Part shown: piece by piece, positions 33,819 through 41,729 of the stretch
How the letters are laid out: each line of letters begins with the position of its first letter
Numbering within the stretch: the stretch's first letter is position 1
DNA from: Acetobacterium bakii
Lineage (GTDB): Bacteria; Bacillota; Clostridia; Eubacteriales; Eubacteriaceae
NCBI RefSeq assembly: GCF_001263355.1
Contig: NZ_LGYO01000019.1
Location: 1 to 43,143, forward strand
DNA: 43,143 nucleotides
Direction of reading: 5' to 3'
Position numbers and translations under genes: made by a program
Notes under the pieces: model-generated
What the model was told of the DNA's origin: nothing
Seen by the model: only the letters and a program-made list of their open reading frames with translations
Database searches by the model: none

Positions 33819-33908
33819 TTATAAAACGTAAACAGCAAGTAGACTAATAACGAGGGCGGCAACTAGGACCAGCGCGCCAATCCGATAAATCGGTTTTTTT
33901 CCGTGCAT
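33819..33908 (-). CDS. Possible 29-aa single-pass membrane protein
   Basis: On the minus strand an ATG at 33908, preceded by GGAGG at nine-base spacing, opens a 29-codon frame starting MHGKKPIYRIG followed by an uninterrupted hydrophobic stretch of about 18 residues, ending TAA. The composition (charged start, one membrane helix) and the strong ribosome site argue for translation. It ends five bases before rlmH. The function is unknown; it could also act as a leader that couples translation into rlmH. Confidence 0.6.
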   Translation of the reverse strand: MHGKKPIYRIGALVLVAALVISLLAVYVL

Positions 33909-33984
33909 GAAATTTTTCCTCCAAACAGATTGAATTTTTACTAATTATAGTTTACAATGAATAGGTCGGAATTGCAAACATTAA

Positions 33985-34061
33985 CGGGGTGTGGCTCAGC
34001 TTGGTAGAGCGCATGGTTCGGGACCATGAGGCCGGAGGTTCAAATCCTCTCACTCCGACCA
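33985..34061 (+). tRNA. tRNA-Pro (anticodon CGG)
   Basis: A complete cloverleaf: acceptor stem CGGGGTG/CACTCCG (one G-U), D-arm with GCTCAGCTTGGTAGAGC, anticodon stem CATGG/CCATG around loop TTCGGGA giving anticodon CGG, T-arm GGAGGTTCAAATCCTCT, discriminator A and encoded CCA. Confidence 0.97.
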
Positions 34062-34080
34062 TTTTTTAATAAATTTTTTA

Positions 34081-34107
34081 ATAAAGCCAGGATGGCTTTA
34101 TTTTTTT
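34081..34107 (+). terminator. Terminator downstream of tRNA-Pro
   Basis: ATAAAGCC and GGCTTTAT pair over 8 bp around AGGAT, followed by T6. Confidence 0.9.
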
Positions 34108-34154
34108 GTGTAAAATGATTATTAAGCAAGTTTTCAGGAAGCACTAAACGGCAA

Positions 34155-34183
34155 TTGAAATCGAAAAATCGATATAGTATAAT
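34155..34183 (+). promoter_or_regulatory. Promoter of the Nudix hydrolase gene
   Basis: TTGAAA (34155-34160), a 17-base spacer and TATAAT (34178-34183); the gene starts 43 bases downstream. Confidence 0.8.
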
Positions 34184-34225
34184 GAAAAGAGTTGTTATTT
34201 AGAATAACAATAGGAGGAGGATAAT

Positions 34226-34846
34226 TTGGATCAATATAATTTTTGCAACCGTTGGCCGGGAATGATCGGTGAAGGGGATTTCAGCCAGTATGCGGTATTG
34301 ACAGTTTTGGTGGAGACTGCTCAAGGACCGGCGCTGCTTTTTGAAAAGCGTTCAGCAGGCCTTAAGCGACAGCCGGGAGAAATCTGTTTTCCGGGAGGAC
34401 AGTTGGAAGCAGATGAAAAACCGATTGAAGGGGCAGTGCGGGAAACAATGGAGGAACTGCTGATCAATCGGGAACAGATTGAAATTCTGGGACCGGGAGA
34501 TGTTTTTTTGTCACCATTTAATATTATTATACATCCTTTTATTGCCTGGATAAGGGATTACAATTATAGTTACAGCAGGGAAGAAGTATCGGCAGTCTTT
34601 ACGGTGCCAGTTCGTTTTTTCCAGGAGAATAAGCCCCAAAAATACTTTAATCATCTGGTTTATGAATTATCAAAGGATTTCCCATATGAAAGTATCCCAG
34701 GCGGGAAAAATTATCCATGGACCAAGGGCAACTATGCAGTCAATTTTTATAAATATGAAAAAGAGGTCATCTGGGGAATAACGGCGAGTATTGCGGAATC
34801 CGTGGTTGAACTGATTAGCAGATACAATCTATTAAAAGGCCAATAA
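34226..34846 (+). CDS. Nudix hydrolase, probable CoA pyrophosphatase
   Basis: A 206-aa Nudix protein. The Nudix box G-x5-E-x7-RE-x2-EE-L is complete within FPGGQLEADE...RETMEELLI (about 56-80). The residues just before it (KRSAGLKRQPGEICFPGG) match the CoA-pyrophosphatase subfamily signature, so it probably cleaves CoA or oxidised CoA to 3',5'-ADP and phosphopantetheine. It starts with TTG, supported by GGAGGAGG five bases upstream. It is monocistronic from its own promoter. Confidence 0.85.
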   Translation: MDQYNFCNRWPGMIGEGDFSQYAVLTVLVETAQGPALLFEKRSAGLKRQPGEICFPGGQLEADEKPIEGAVRETMEELLINREQIEILGPGDVFLSPFNIIIHPFIAWIRDYNYSYSREEVSAVFTVPVRFFQENKPQKYFNHLVYELSKDFPYESIPGGKNYPWTKGNYAVNFYKYEKEVIWGITASIAESVVELISRYNLLKGQ

Positions 34847-34920
34847 AATTATAAAAATAATGTTTCCAGGATCAAGATCGTTAATATAAAAAACGGAAAA
34901 TTAGATGGCGGTTAACTTTG

Positions 34921-35020
34921 AATCCCACAAAAAATAAGTGGGATTATAAAAGCTTCACTTAAACCTTTTTATGGTATAATACAAAAAAATTATGTACAGT
35001 TATCCAATTTTATCTGTACA
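34921..35020 (+). promoter_or_regulatory. gshF promoter region with two inverted repeats
   Basis: AATCCCAC/GTGGGATT (34921-34928, 34938-34945) lies upstream of a promoter with TATAAT at 34975-34980 and a weak CTTCAC -35. In the leader, TGTACAG (34993-34999) and CTGTACA (35014-35020) form a perfect 7-bp inverted repeat ending 21 bases before the preferred ATG. Either could be an operator or a leader hairpin. Confidence 0.5.
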
Positions 35021-35041
35021 CCAACAGAAAGGTTAATGAGC

Positions 35042-37360
35042 ATGATAGAAACATTAAAACATAAAATGACACCTGAGGATATTTTAACCGCTGGGTTTGG
35101 TATTGAAAGAGAAGGACTTCGTGTAACAACCGAAGGAAAACTTGCATTAACACCCCATCCGCCTATTTTCGGAGATAAGTTGGAAAATCCCTACATTACC
35201 ACTGATTTTTCAGAGAGTCAGATAGAAATTGTAACGCCGGTATTTCACTCAGTCAAAGAAACCTATGATTTTCTTGAATCTCTTACTGATATTGTTATTT
35301 CTGAGATCAAAGAAAATGATCAATATTTTTGGCCTCAATCGATGCCATGTGATATACCAGAGGATAATGTCATACCAATAGCAGAATATCAGGGAGAGGC
35401 TGGCAAGAAAGCAAGGGCTTATCGTGAGAAGCTCATGGCAAAATACGGCGGGAAACGGCAACTAATTTCAGGGATCCATTATAATTATTCCTTTAGTGAG
35501 GAGTTATTGGAAACCCTTTGGAAAGAAGCAAAATGCGATCGGCCATTCAAAAACTTCAAAGATAATCTTTATCTTAAAGTAGTCAGGAATTATTTGCGCT
35601 TTCGATGGCTAATCATATATCTGATGGGATGTACACCAGCATTGCATGGATCCTATTTAAAAGATTGTTTGGCCTCTATGGATGATGTAGGACAGGACAC
35701 ATTCATTTCAAAAGATGGTATATCTTCACGAAATGGAACTTACAGTGGTTATAAAAATACCATTGATCTCTTTCCTAACTATTCCTCAATGGCTGATTTT
35801 ATTAAAAGTGTTAACGAATTTATTGATCGAGGAGATATTTCAGAAGCAAAGGAGCTTTATGCTCAAATTCGTTTAAAACCAAAAAACTATGAAAATATTT
35901 TAGAATCACTGGAAAGAGATGGCATCCAGTATCTTGAAATTCGAACCATTGATCTGAATGTTTTTGATAAATGCGGAATTGCCGAAATCGATCTTGAATT
36001 TTTAAATGTTTTTATGTTGTTTCTTTTGTTGGAAGGCGAAGAATTTTATGAAACCTGGCAACAGGAAGCCTTTCTAAATGAAAAATATGTGGCTGAATAT
36101 GGACTTAAATCGGATTTAGAACTGTTGGATCATCAGCATTGGACACTGAAATCTGCCTGGGCAGAGGATATTTTGGAGAAAATTGCAGAAATAAATGATT
36201 ATTTAGGATTAGGTCAGGAAGAGTGTATTAATACAATGCTTCAGCGGGTGAAAAATCCTGATTTAACCTATGCAAAGCGACTAAAAACCATAATGCTCAA
36301 AAAAGGGTACATTGAAACAAATTTAGATAAAGCAAAGAAATATGAAGATGCAACACATAGAGATCACTATCTGTTGCAGGGATTTAAAAATTTTGAAATG
36401 TCGACTCAAATTTTAATTAAAGAGGCCATCACAAGAGGCGTTAAGGTTACCGTTATGGATCCGGTTGACAATATTATCGCATTGGAGAAAAATGGACATA
36501 AAGAATATGTGAAACAGGCCACAAAAACCAGCGCCGACACCTATATCACTGCGTTATTAATGGAGAATAAAGTGGTGTCCAAAATGATCCTTAAAGAAAA
36601 CGGAGTCCCTGTTCCTGAAGGTGAAGAATTTTTTTCCATGGAGCAGGCCCGACATAAACTTCATAAATATATTGGGAAAAAAGTGGTGACGAAACCGAAA
36701 TCCACAAACTTTGGTTTAGGCATAAGCATTTTTGACAAAGGTGGTTCAATTGAAGAACTTTTAGAAGGGGCGCGGATTGCATTTCAACATGATACTGCCA
36801 TTCTTGTGGAAACTTTTGTTCCAGGCTTGGAGTATCGATTTTTAACCATGGGTGAAGAGGTAGTCGCAGTGCTTCATCGCCGTCCGGCAAATGTTGTGGG
36901 CGATGGAAGTAGCAACATTGAAGATTTAATAAAAAGCAAGAATCAGCATCAGTACCGAGGCGATGGACTCACCAGTCCACTGAAAAAAATTGAGCTGGAT
37001 GATCAATCACTGATGTTTTTAAAACAGCAGGGGTTCACTTCAAAGTCAGTGCCGGAAAGTGGAACGATGATTTTTCTTCGGGGTAATTCTAATATTAGTA
37101 CCGGTGGGGACAGCATTGACTTCACTGAAAAAATGCATTCGCATTTCAGTGAAATTGCTTTATGTGCTGCCAGGGCTTTTAAAGCAAAATTTTGCGGCGT
37201 GGATATTATCATTGAAGATTACAAAAATCCGGAGTCACCCTATGGTATTATCGAACTGAATTTCAATCCCATGATTGTTATGCACGCATTTCCATTTGAA
37301 GGAAAAGAGCGTCGGCTGGGCTATGATATTCTAAAAACTTTAGGGTTGCTTAAAAAATAA
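35042..37360 (+). CDS. gshF: Bifunctional glutamate-cysteine ligase / glutathione synthetase GshF
   Basis: About 772 aa, the usual length for GshF fusions. The N-terminal half (about 1-460) is a glutamate-cysteine ligase (GIEREGLRV, then TDFSESQIEIVTP and ISGIHYNYSF). The C-terminal half (about 490-770) is an ATP-grasp domain (KVVTKPKSTNFGLGI, ETFVPGLEYRFL, VDIIIED, IELNFNPM). Together they make glutathione from Glu, Cys and Gly in one protein. The ATG at 35042 sits nine bases after AAAGG and is preferred over the ATG at 35036. It is monocistronic, with its own promoter and a terminator after repeat B copy 3. Confidence 0.95.
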   Translation: MIETLKHKMTPEDILTAGFGIEREGLRVTTEGKLALTPHPPIFGDKLENPYITTDFSESQIEIVTPVFHSVKETYDFLESLTDIVISEIKENDQYFWPQSMPCDIPEDNVIPIAEYQGEAGKKARAYREKLMAKYGGKRQLISGIHYNYSFSEELLETLWKEAKCDRPFKNFKDNLYLKVVRNYLRFRWLIIYLMGCTPALHGSYLKDCLASMDDVGQDTFISKDGISSRNGTYSGYKNTIDLFPNYSSMADFIKSVNEFIDRGDISEAKELYAQIRLKPKNYENILESLERDGIQYLEIRTIDLNVFDKCGIAEIDLEFLNVFMLFLLLEGEEFYETWQQEAFLNEKYVAEYGLKSDLELLDHQHWTLKSAWAEDILEKIAEINDYLGLGQEECINTMLQRVKNPDLTYAKRLKTIMLKKGYIETNLDKAKKYEDATHRDHYLLQGFKNFEMSTQILIKEAITRGVKVTVMDPVDNIIALEKNGHKEYVKQATKTSADTYITALLMENKVVSKMILKENGVPVPEGEEFFSMEQARHKLHKYIGKKVVTKPKSTNFGLGISIFDKGGSIEELLEGARIAFQHDTAILVETFVPGLEYRFLTMGEEVVAVLHRRPANVVGDGSSNIEDLIKSKNQHQYRGDGLTSPLKKIELDDQSLMFLKQQGFTSKSVPESGTMIFLRGNSNISTGGDSIDFTEKMHSHFSEIALCAARAFKAKFCGVDIIIEDYKNPESPYGIIELNFNPMIVMHAFPFEGKERRLGYDILKTLGLLKK

Positions 37361-37412
37361 AGGAAAAAGTCGAAAATTCACTTTCTCAAACCGCATACAA
37401 GATAGAAAATAA

Positions 37413-37508
37413 GTCTAGGAGGGTATTTGTATGACATCCGTATCTGCATCATAGCGAACAGGCCATTGTCTGTACGATCATGCAGCAGACAACAAATTAT
37501 TGAAGACC
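37413..37508 (-). repeat. Family B hairpin repeat, copy 3 (inverted, diverged)
   Basis: Read on the minus strand it aligns with 7339-7439: CTGCATGATCGTACAG, then CTGTTCGCTATGATG and the arm ATACCCTCCTAGAC. A chance ORF beginning at 37427 overlies it and should not be annotated as a gene. Confidence 0.75.
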
Positions 37509-37512
37509 TCAG

Positions 37513-37536
37513 AGGCGAAAAATTCGCCTTTTTTTT
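37513..37536 (+). terminator. Terminator downstream of gshF
   Basis: AGGCGAA and TTCGCCT form a 7-bp stem with loop AAA followed by T7. Confidence 0.9.
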
Positions 37537-37617
37537 GTTTGAAATTTACCTTACGATAGAAATCGTTGGAAGAAAACCGATAAATTTTTGCATTTGTATT
37601 AAGTTTTCATAATTTAA

Positions 37618-37646
37618 TTGAAATAATGTGAAAAAATGGATATAAT
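37618..37646 (+). promoter_or_regulatory. Promoter of the aldehyde:ferredoxin oxidoreductase gene
   Basis: TTGAAA (37618-37623), 17 bases, TATAAT (37641-37646). The leader to the ATG is about 35 bases, too short for a Moco-type riboswitch. Confidence 0.85.
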
Positions 37647-37687
37647 GAGTACGGTTACAAATAAATGAAATTTAGGAGGCGTATGTA

Positions 37688-39487
37688 ATGTTTGGTTATA
37701 TGGGAAAAATATTGCGTATCAATTTGACAACTGGTGTTGTTTCGAAAGAGGATTTAGATTTTGATTTGGCTAAGAAGTATATTGGCGGTCGAGGTTTGGG
37801 CACAAAGCTTTACATGGATGAGGTAGATCCACAGGTAGATCCTTTTGCAGCTGAAAACAAGATTGTTTTTATTAATGGACCATTATCAGGAACTGCCACC
37901 CCAACCGGCGGACGGTACATGGTTGTTACTAAATCGCCTTTAACTGGGTGTATCGCTTCCTCAAATTCAGGCGGACATTGGGGTGCATACCTGAAATATG
38001 CCGGATATGATGCGGTTATCGTTGAAGGAAAAGCGAGCTTGCCTGTCTATATTAATATTGAAGACGACAAAGTTGAAATTTTACCTGCTTTGGATCTTTG
38101 GGGCAAGTATGTTTCGGAAACCAGTGCAGCGTTAAGAGAAAAACATCCTGAGTCTAAGGTGTTAACTATTGGACCAGCCGGTGAAAAATTATCTCAAATG
38201 GGTTGTATCATGAATGAAGATGACCGAGCAGCCGGCCGATCTGGTGTTGGTGCGGTTATGGGTTCGAAGAACCTGAAAGCGATTACAGTTAATGGAACCA
38301 AAAAACCTGAGATTGCAAATCCGGATGGATTAAAAGCTGTCACAAAAGAATGCCGTACATTAATTAAAGAAAATGGCGTTACCGGCGGCGGGCTTCCAAC
38401 CTACGGAACTGCTGTTCTTGTCAACATCATTAATGAACACGGTGTTTACCCTATGAACAACTTCCAGAGCGGTTATGACCCTGATGCGGAAGCTGTCAGC
38501 GGTGAAACCTTAACTGAAAAATACCTCGTCAAACGCAACCCTTGTCATCACTGCCCTATTGGCTGCGGACGCTGGGTAAAAAGCGAGAAACATCCAGACG
38601 GCATCGGCGGACCAGAATATGAAACGATTTGGGTATTTGCAGGAGACCTGGGAATTGATGACATGGACATTGTTATTGATGCCAACTTCTGGTGTAATGA
38701 ATTGGGACTTGATACCATTTCAGCCGGGGCAACCTTGGCAGCTGCCATGGAATTATACCAAAGAGGTTATATCACCGACGAACTGCTGGATGATGATGTG
38801 ATCTTAAAATTCGGGAATGCTGATTCCGTTATTCACTGGCTCAAGAAAATGGGGAACAGAGAAGGCTTTGGCGATCTATTGGCCAGAGGTTCTTACCGCT
38901 TGGCTGATTTCTTCGGGGTACCCGAATATTCAATGTCTGTTAAAAAACAGGACTTGCCTGCCTACGATCCACGTGGGATTCAGGGAATGGGACTTCAGTA
39001 TGCAACCTCAAACCGTGGCGGTTGCCACGTTCGTGGCTATCTGATTTCACCTGAAATTCTGGGATTACCGGAAAAATTAGATCGATTTGAATTAGCCGGA
39101 AAACCTGCCTGGGTTAAAATCTTCCAGGATCTTACCGCAGTCATTGACTCTTTAGGTCTGTGCCTCTTTACTTCCTTTGCTTTGGGAGCAAAAGAATATG
39201 CGGATATGATTAATGAAACTTTGGGGACAGAATGGACACCAGAAGATTTGCTTCTGGCTGGTGAACGTATCTGGAATCTTGAAAAACTCTTTAATCTTGA
39301 AGCCGGTGTTTCTCCGGAAGAAGATACCTTACCACCACGATTCTTAGAAGAAGAAATGCCTGACGGACCTTCTAAGGGATGGGTTCATAAGCTGGATGTA
39401 TTACTGCCGCTTTACTATGCAGAACGCGGCTGGGATGCAGATGGTATACCTACTGAAGAACGTTTAGAAGCACTTGGATTGCTATAA
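37688..39487 (+). CDS. aor: Aldehyde:ferredoxin oxidoreductase (tungsten type)
   Basis: A 599-aa AOR, close to the length of the archaeal enzyme. The N-terminal MGKILRINLTTG, GGRGLGTKL and SNSGGHWG (pterin-binding) are typical. The 4Fe-4S cluster ligands are C286-x2-C289-x3-C293 (in NPCHHCPIGC) and C492 (in LGLCLF). It interconverts aldehydes and carboxylic acids with ferredoxin, which in acetogens allows reduction of acetic acid to acetaldehyde. AGGAGG precedes the ATG. It is followed by a MoaD-like gene, consistent with a need for tungstopterin. Confidence 0.95.
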   Translation: MFGYMGKILRINLTTGVVSKEDLDFDLAKKYIGGRGLGTKLYMDEVDPQVDPFAAENKIVFINGPLSGTATPTGGRYMVVTKSPLTGCIASSNSGGHWGAYLKYAGYDAVIVEGKASLPVYINIEDDKVEILPALDLWGKYVSETSAALREKHPESKVLTIGPAGEKLSQMGCIMNEDDRAAGRSGVGAVMGSKNLKAITVNGTKKPEIANPDGLKAVTKECRTLIKENGVTGGGLPTYGTAVLVNIINEHGVYPMNNFQSGYDPDAEAVSGETLTEKYLVKRNPCHHCPIGCGRWVKSEKHPDGIGGPEYETIWVFAGDLGIDDMDIVIDANFWCNELGLDTISAGATLAAAMELYQRGYITDELLDDDVILKFGNADSVIHWLKKMGNREGFGDLLARGSYRLADFFGVPEYSMSVKKQDLPAYDPRGIQGMGLQYATSNRGGCHVRGYLISPEILGLPEKLDRFELAGKPAWVKIFQDLTAVIDSLGLCLFTSFALGAKEYADMINETLGTEWTPEDLLLAGERIWNLEKLFNLEAGVSPEEDTLPPRFLEEEMPDGPSKGWVHKLDVLLPLYYAERGWDADGIPTEERLEALGLL

Positions 39488-39502
39488 AAAGCAGTTGAAC
39501 AG

Positions 39503-39529
39503 AAAGGGACGATCTTTGATCGTCCCTTT
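39503..39529 (+). terminator. Hairpin between aor and the MoaD-like gene
   Basis: AAAGGGACGATC and GATCGTCCCTTT form a perfect 12-bp stem around TTT. No T-run follows, so it is probably an attenuator or mRNA processing/stabilising element setting a higher level for aor. Confidence 0.7.
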
Positions 39530-39546
39530 GACGTTAAGGAGAAATT

Positions 39547-39783
39547 ATGAGTATTAATGTAAAGCTATTTGCGAATTTCAGAGAAGGCAGAGGTAAAGTT
39601 GTTCAAATGGATTATACGCCAGGCATGACAGCCCAGGATGTGATTGATCATTTGGGTATAACAGCCCCTGAAATTGCTGCACTCATTGTGGATGGTGTTG
39701 ATGGTAAAGTCGATACCATGCTTACCGCTGAAGTTAAAAAAGATGGCTATTTAGCAATTTTTCCACCGGTAGCCGGCGGCTGA
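39547..39783 (+). CDS. MoaD/ThiS-like small sulfur-carrier protein
   Basis: A 78-aa ubiquitin-fold protein ending in the C-terminal Gly-Gly (PPVAGG) that is adenylated and thiocarboxylated in MoaD. The core shows VKLFANFREG at the N-terminus and LAIFPPVAGG at the end. Located 59 bases after aor, it most likely donates sulfur for the dithiolene of the tungsten pterin cofactor. AAGGAG precedes the ATG. ThiS or another carrier role is less likely in this context. Confidence 0.88.
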   Translation: MSINVKLFANFREGRGKVVQMDYTPGMTAQDVIDHLGITAPEIAALIVDGVDGKVDTMLTAEVKKDGYLAIFPPVAGG

Positions 39784-39806
39784 GATTGAAAAGGTCAGAC
39801 AAATAA

Positions 39807-39839
39807 AACCAGTGCCGGTTGGTTAATCCGGCACTGGTT
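39807..39839 (+). terminator. Terminator of the aor-MoaD operon
   Basis: AACCAGTGCCGG and CCGGCACTGGTT form a 12-bp stem around a 9-base loop; the following T content is modest. Confidence 0.8.
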
Positions 39840-39891
39840 CTTGTAAAGAAGGCGTCTCAAGTCTTTGGGAAAGATTTAAATTTAGATATTT

Positions 39892-39928
39892 CGGTTACAA
39901 ATAAATAAAATTTAGAGACGTCATGGGA
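39892..39928 (+). other. Remnant resembling the aor leader
   Basis: CGGTTACAAATAAATAAAAT matches the aor leader at 37652-37671 at 19 of 20 bases. The following TTTAGAGACGTCATGGGAAA resembles the aor ribosome-site and start region, including ATGGGAAAA, which in aor encodes MGK. The frame ends at once (ATG GGA AAA TAA). This looks like the stub of a deleted or rearranged duplicate. Confidence 0.55.
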
Positions 39929-39929
39929 A

Positions 39930-39967
39930 AATAAAAAGACCACTCCAGTAGGAATGGTCTTTTTATT
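39930..39967. terminator. Bidirectional terminator
   Basis: A 17-bp stem (39930-39946 with 39951-39967, one mismatch) around AGTA, with A- and T-runs on each side. On the minus strand it would end the candidate structured RNA. Confidence 0.9.
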
Positions 39968-39968
39968 T

Positions 39969-40121
39969 TACACTAAAAAAATGCAAAATTAACAAAGTAA
40001 TAACCTTGTCAAAGCCCCTTTTCCACACTGGGAGACATAACCGTTTCCAGTTATACCCTACCGGTTTAGATCCATAGACCTGTTAACAGATCCTTAGAAA
40101 AACTAAACTTCGGAGTTCTAC
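39969..40121 (-). ncRNA. Candidate structured non-coding RNA with GAAA tetraloop and receptor
   Basis: On the minus strand a consensus promoter (TTGCAT, 17 bases, TACAAT) starts transcription near 40118-40121. The RNA folds into two adjacent hairpins. Hairpin 1: GUUUAG/CUAAAC (40103-40108 with 40064-40069), then CUAAG (40093-40097) opposite UAUGG (40072-40076), which is nearly the 11-nt GAAA-tetraloop receptor, capped by GAUCUG-UUAA-CAGGUC. Hairpin 2: AUAACUG-GAAA-CGGUUAU (40037-40054) on a GGG/CCC base. A small hairpin and T-rich tract follow (39993-40008, then 39992-39975). There is no ORF. It matches no riboswitch or housekeeping RNA I can recall. Confidence 0.6.
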
Positions 40122-40125
40122 AATT

Positions 40126-40154
40126 ATTGTACAACATAACAGACTGAAATGCAA
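40126..40154 (-). promoter_or_regulatory. Promoter of the candidate structured RNA
   Basis: On the minus strand TTGCAT (40149-40154), exactly 17 bases, and TACAAT (40126-40131), matching sigma-A hexamers at four and five of six positions. It lies between two bidirectional terminators, so it drives an independent unit. Confidence 0.7.
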
Positions 40155-40190
40155 ACAAAATAATAATATTTAAAAAAAATGATGAAATAT

Positions 40191-40227
40191 AAAAAAACAG
40201 CAGGTCCGGATGACCTGCTGTTTTTTT
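40191..40227. terminator. Bidirectional terminator after the his cluster
   Basis: AAAAAAACAGCAGGTC and GACCTGCTGTTTTTTT form a 16-bp stem around CGGAT. On the minus strand it ends the his transcript, isolating the RNA unit further left. The stretch 40228-40338 holds only the small dyads GAGATG/CATCTC and GCTTAA/TTAAGC. Confidence 0.93.
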
Positions 40228-40338
40228 ATATTAGGAATGAAAAGAAAAAGGGGAGATGTTCATCTCTTGTTATTATCATAGTCCCTGAACCTTTAGGAAA
40301 ACTTTGAATCATGTTAAGCTTAAGTTAAATTAAGCATG

Positions 40339-40959
40339 CTATTGATGACGTTTTGTAAGCTCTTTGTAAATTGAATCTAAATCGACATTTTGATTGTTTA
40401 ACAGAACCAGAAGATGATAAATCAAATCAGAGGATTCATAAACCAACTCTTGGGGATCGTTATTTTTAGCGGCAATAATAGTTTCGGCAGCCTCTTCACC
40501 AATTTTTTTACAAATTTTATCAACGCCTTTTTCAAAAAGGTAATTGGTATAGGAACCCGCAACCGGATTAATTTTTCGATCGGCGATGAGGCTTTGGAGA
40601 TTTCCAAGAATTTCTATATTACCAGTAGCTAAATCCTCATTACTGACAAGGTTTCGATAAAAACAGGAGGTATTGCCGGTATGGCAGGCCGGACCGGCAG
40701 GGATGACTTGAATCAACAGAGTGTCACCATCACAATCATAATCCAGAGTAACAACTGTTTGGATATTGCCGGAGGTTTCTCCTTTAATCCAAAGTTTTTG
40801 GCGACTGCGACTGTAGAAAGTCGCTTTTTTAGTTTCGATGGTTAATTTTAATGCTTCCTCGTTCATCCAGGCCATCATCAGAACTTGTCGGGTGGCATAG
40901 TCCTGGACGATGGCGGGAACAAGTCCCAGGTCGTTAAATTTTATATTTGTTATGTCCAT
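40339..40959 (-). CDS. hisIE: Bifunctional phosphoribosyl-AMP cyclohydrolase / phosphoribosyl-ATP pyrophosphatase
   Basis: A 206-aa HisI-HisE fusion carrying out steps two and three of histidine biosynthesis. The N-terminal HisI part (about 1-115) has YDCDGDTLL and the metal-binding CHTGNTSCF. The C-terminal HisE part (about 118-206) has [15 protein letters not shown] and the helical [12 protein letters not shown]. The order of domains and the length are typical. It is the last gene of the cluster, 11 bases after hisF. Confidence 0.96.
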   Translation of the reverse strand: MDITNIKFNDLGLVPAIVQDYATRQVLMMAWMNEEALKLTIETKKATFYSRSRQKLWIKGETSGNIQTVVTLDYDCDGDTLLIQVIPAGPACHTGNTSCFYRNLVSNEDLATGNIEILGNLQSLIADRKINPVAGSYTNYLFEKGVDKICKKIGEEAAETIIAAKNNDPQELVYESSDLIYHLLVLLNNQNVDLDSIYKELTKRHQ

Positions 40960-40970
40960 AATTAACCTTT

Positions 40971-41729
40971 CTATACCCTTCTTACAGGGATACTTTGTTT
41001 GTGTAAATAATTTTTTAAATCGCTGATGAGTATTTCTTTGTAATGGAATACCGAAGCGGCTAAAGCTGCATCGGCGCCGACATTTAATACCGTTGCAAAA
41101 TCTTCCATTGTCCCGGCACCGCCGGAAGCAATGATGGGAATGGTAAGGTTATTGGATAAAATACGGTTTAATTCAAGATCATAGCCCTGTTTAATACCAT
41201 CCGTATCAATGGAGTTAATACAGATTTCTCCGGCGCCGAGATTCTGACCCTGTTTTGCCCATTCAATGGCATCAATACCTGTATTATCACGGCCGCCTTT
41301 CACGTAAACATCCCAGGAGCCATGCTGGTTGCGTTTGGCATCAATGGAAAGTACCACACATTGAGCTCCGAATTTCAAGGCGGCGTCCCTAATGAGCTGC
41401 GGATTTTTTACCGCTGAAGAGTTTACCGAGACCTTATCGGCACCGGCCATGAGTACCCGGCGAAAATCCTCAACCTTGCTGATGCCGCCGCCAATAGTAA
41501 AGGGAATGCGAATGGCCTCAGCCACTTTTTCAACAATAGTAATGAAAATATCCCGATCTTCATAGGAGGCTGTGATATCATAAAAAACCAATTCATCAGC
41601 ACCCTGTTCGGAGTAATAACGACCTAACTCCACAGGATCGGCTACATCCTGGATATTCTGGAATTTTTTCCCTTTAACGACCCTGCCGTTATCCACATCA
41701 AGGCAGGGAATAATACGTTTGGTTAGCAT
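40971..41729 (-). CDS. hisF: Imidazole glycerol phosphate synthase subunit HisF
   Basis: A 252-aa TIM-barrel cyclase that makes imidazole glycerol phosphate and AICAR using ammonia from HisH. Catalytic Asp11 is in [12 protein letters not shown], and the second Asp is in SIDAKR (about 130). Phosphate-binding loops are GGGI and GGAG. It overlaps hisA by 7 bases. Confidence 0.97.
   Translation of the reverse strand: MLTKRIIPCLDVDNGRVVKGKKFQNIQDVADPVELGRYYSEQGADELVFYDITASYEDRDIFITIVEKVAEAIRIPFTIGGGISKVEDFRRVLMAGADKVSVNSSAVKNPQLIRDAALKFGAQCVVLSIDAKRNQHGSWDVYVKGGRDNTGIDAIEWAKQGQNLGAGEICINSIDTDGIKQGYDLELNRILSNNLTIPIIASGGAGTMEDFATVLNVGADAALAASVFHYKEILISDLKNYLHKQSIPVRRV

Noticed and set aside
37427-37612. 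61-aa plus-strand ORF between gshF and aor
   Set aside because: It runs through repeat B copy 3 and the gshF terminator; the GGAGGG before it is part of the repeat arm.
39969-40121. 6S RNA, Moco riboswitch or T-box as identity of the structured RNA
   Set aside because: The ends do not form a 6S-type closing stem, none of the conserved Moco or T-box words is present, and no gene lies directly downstream on the same strand.
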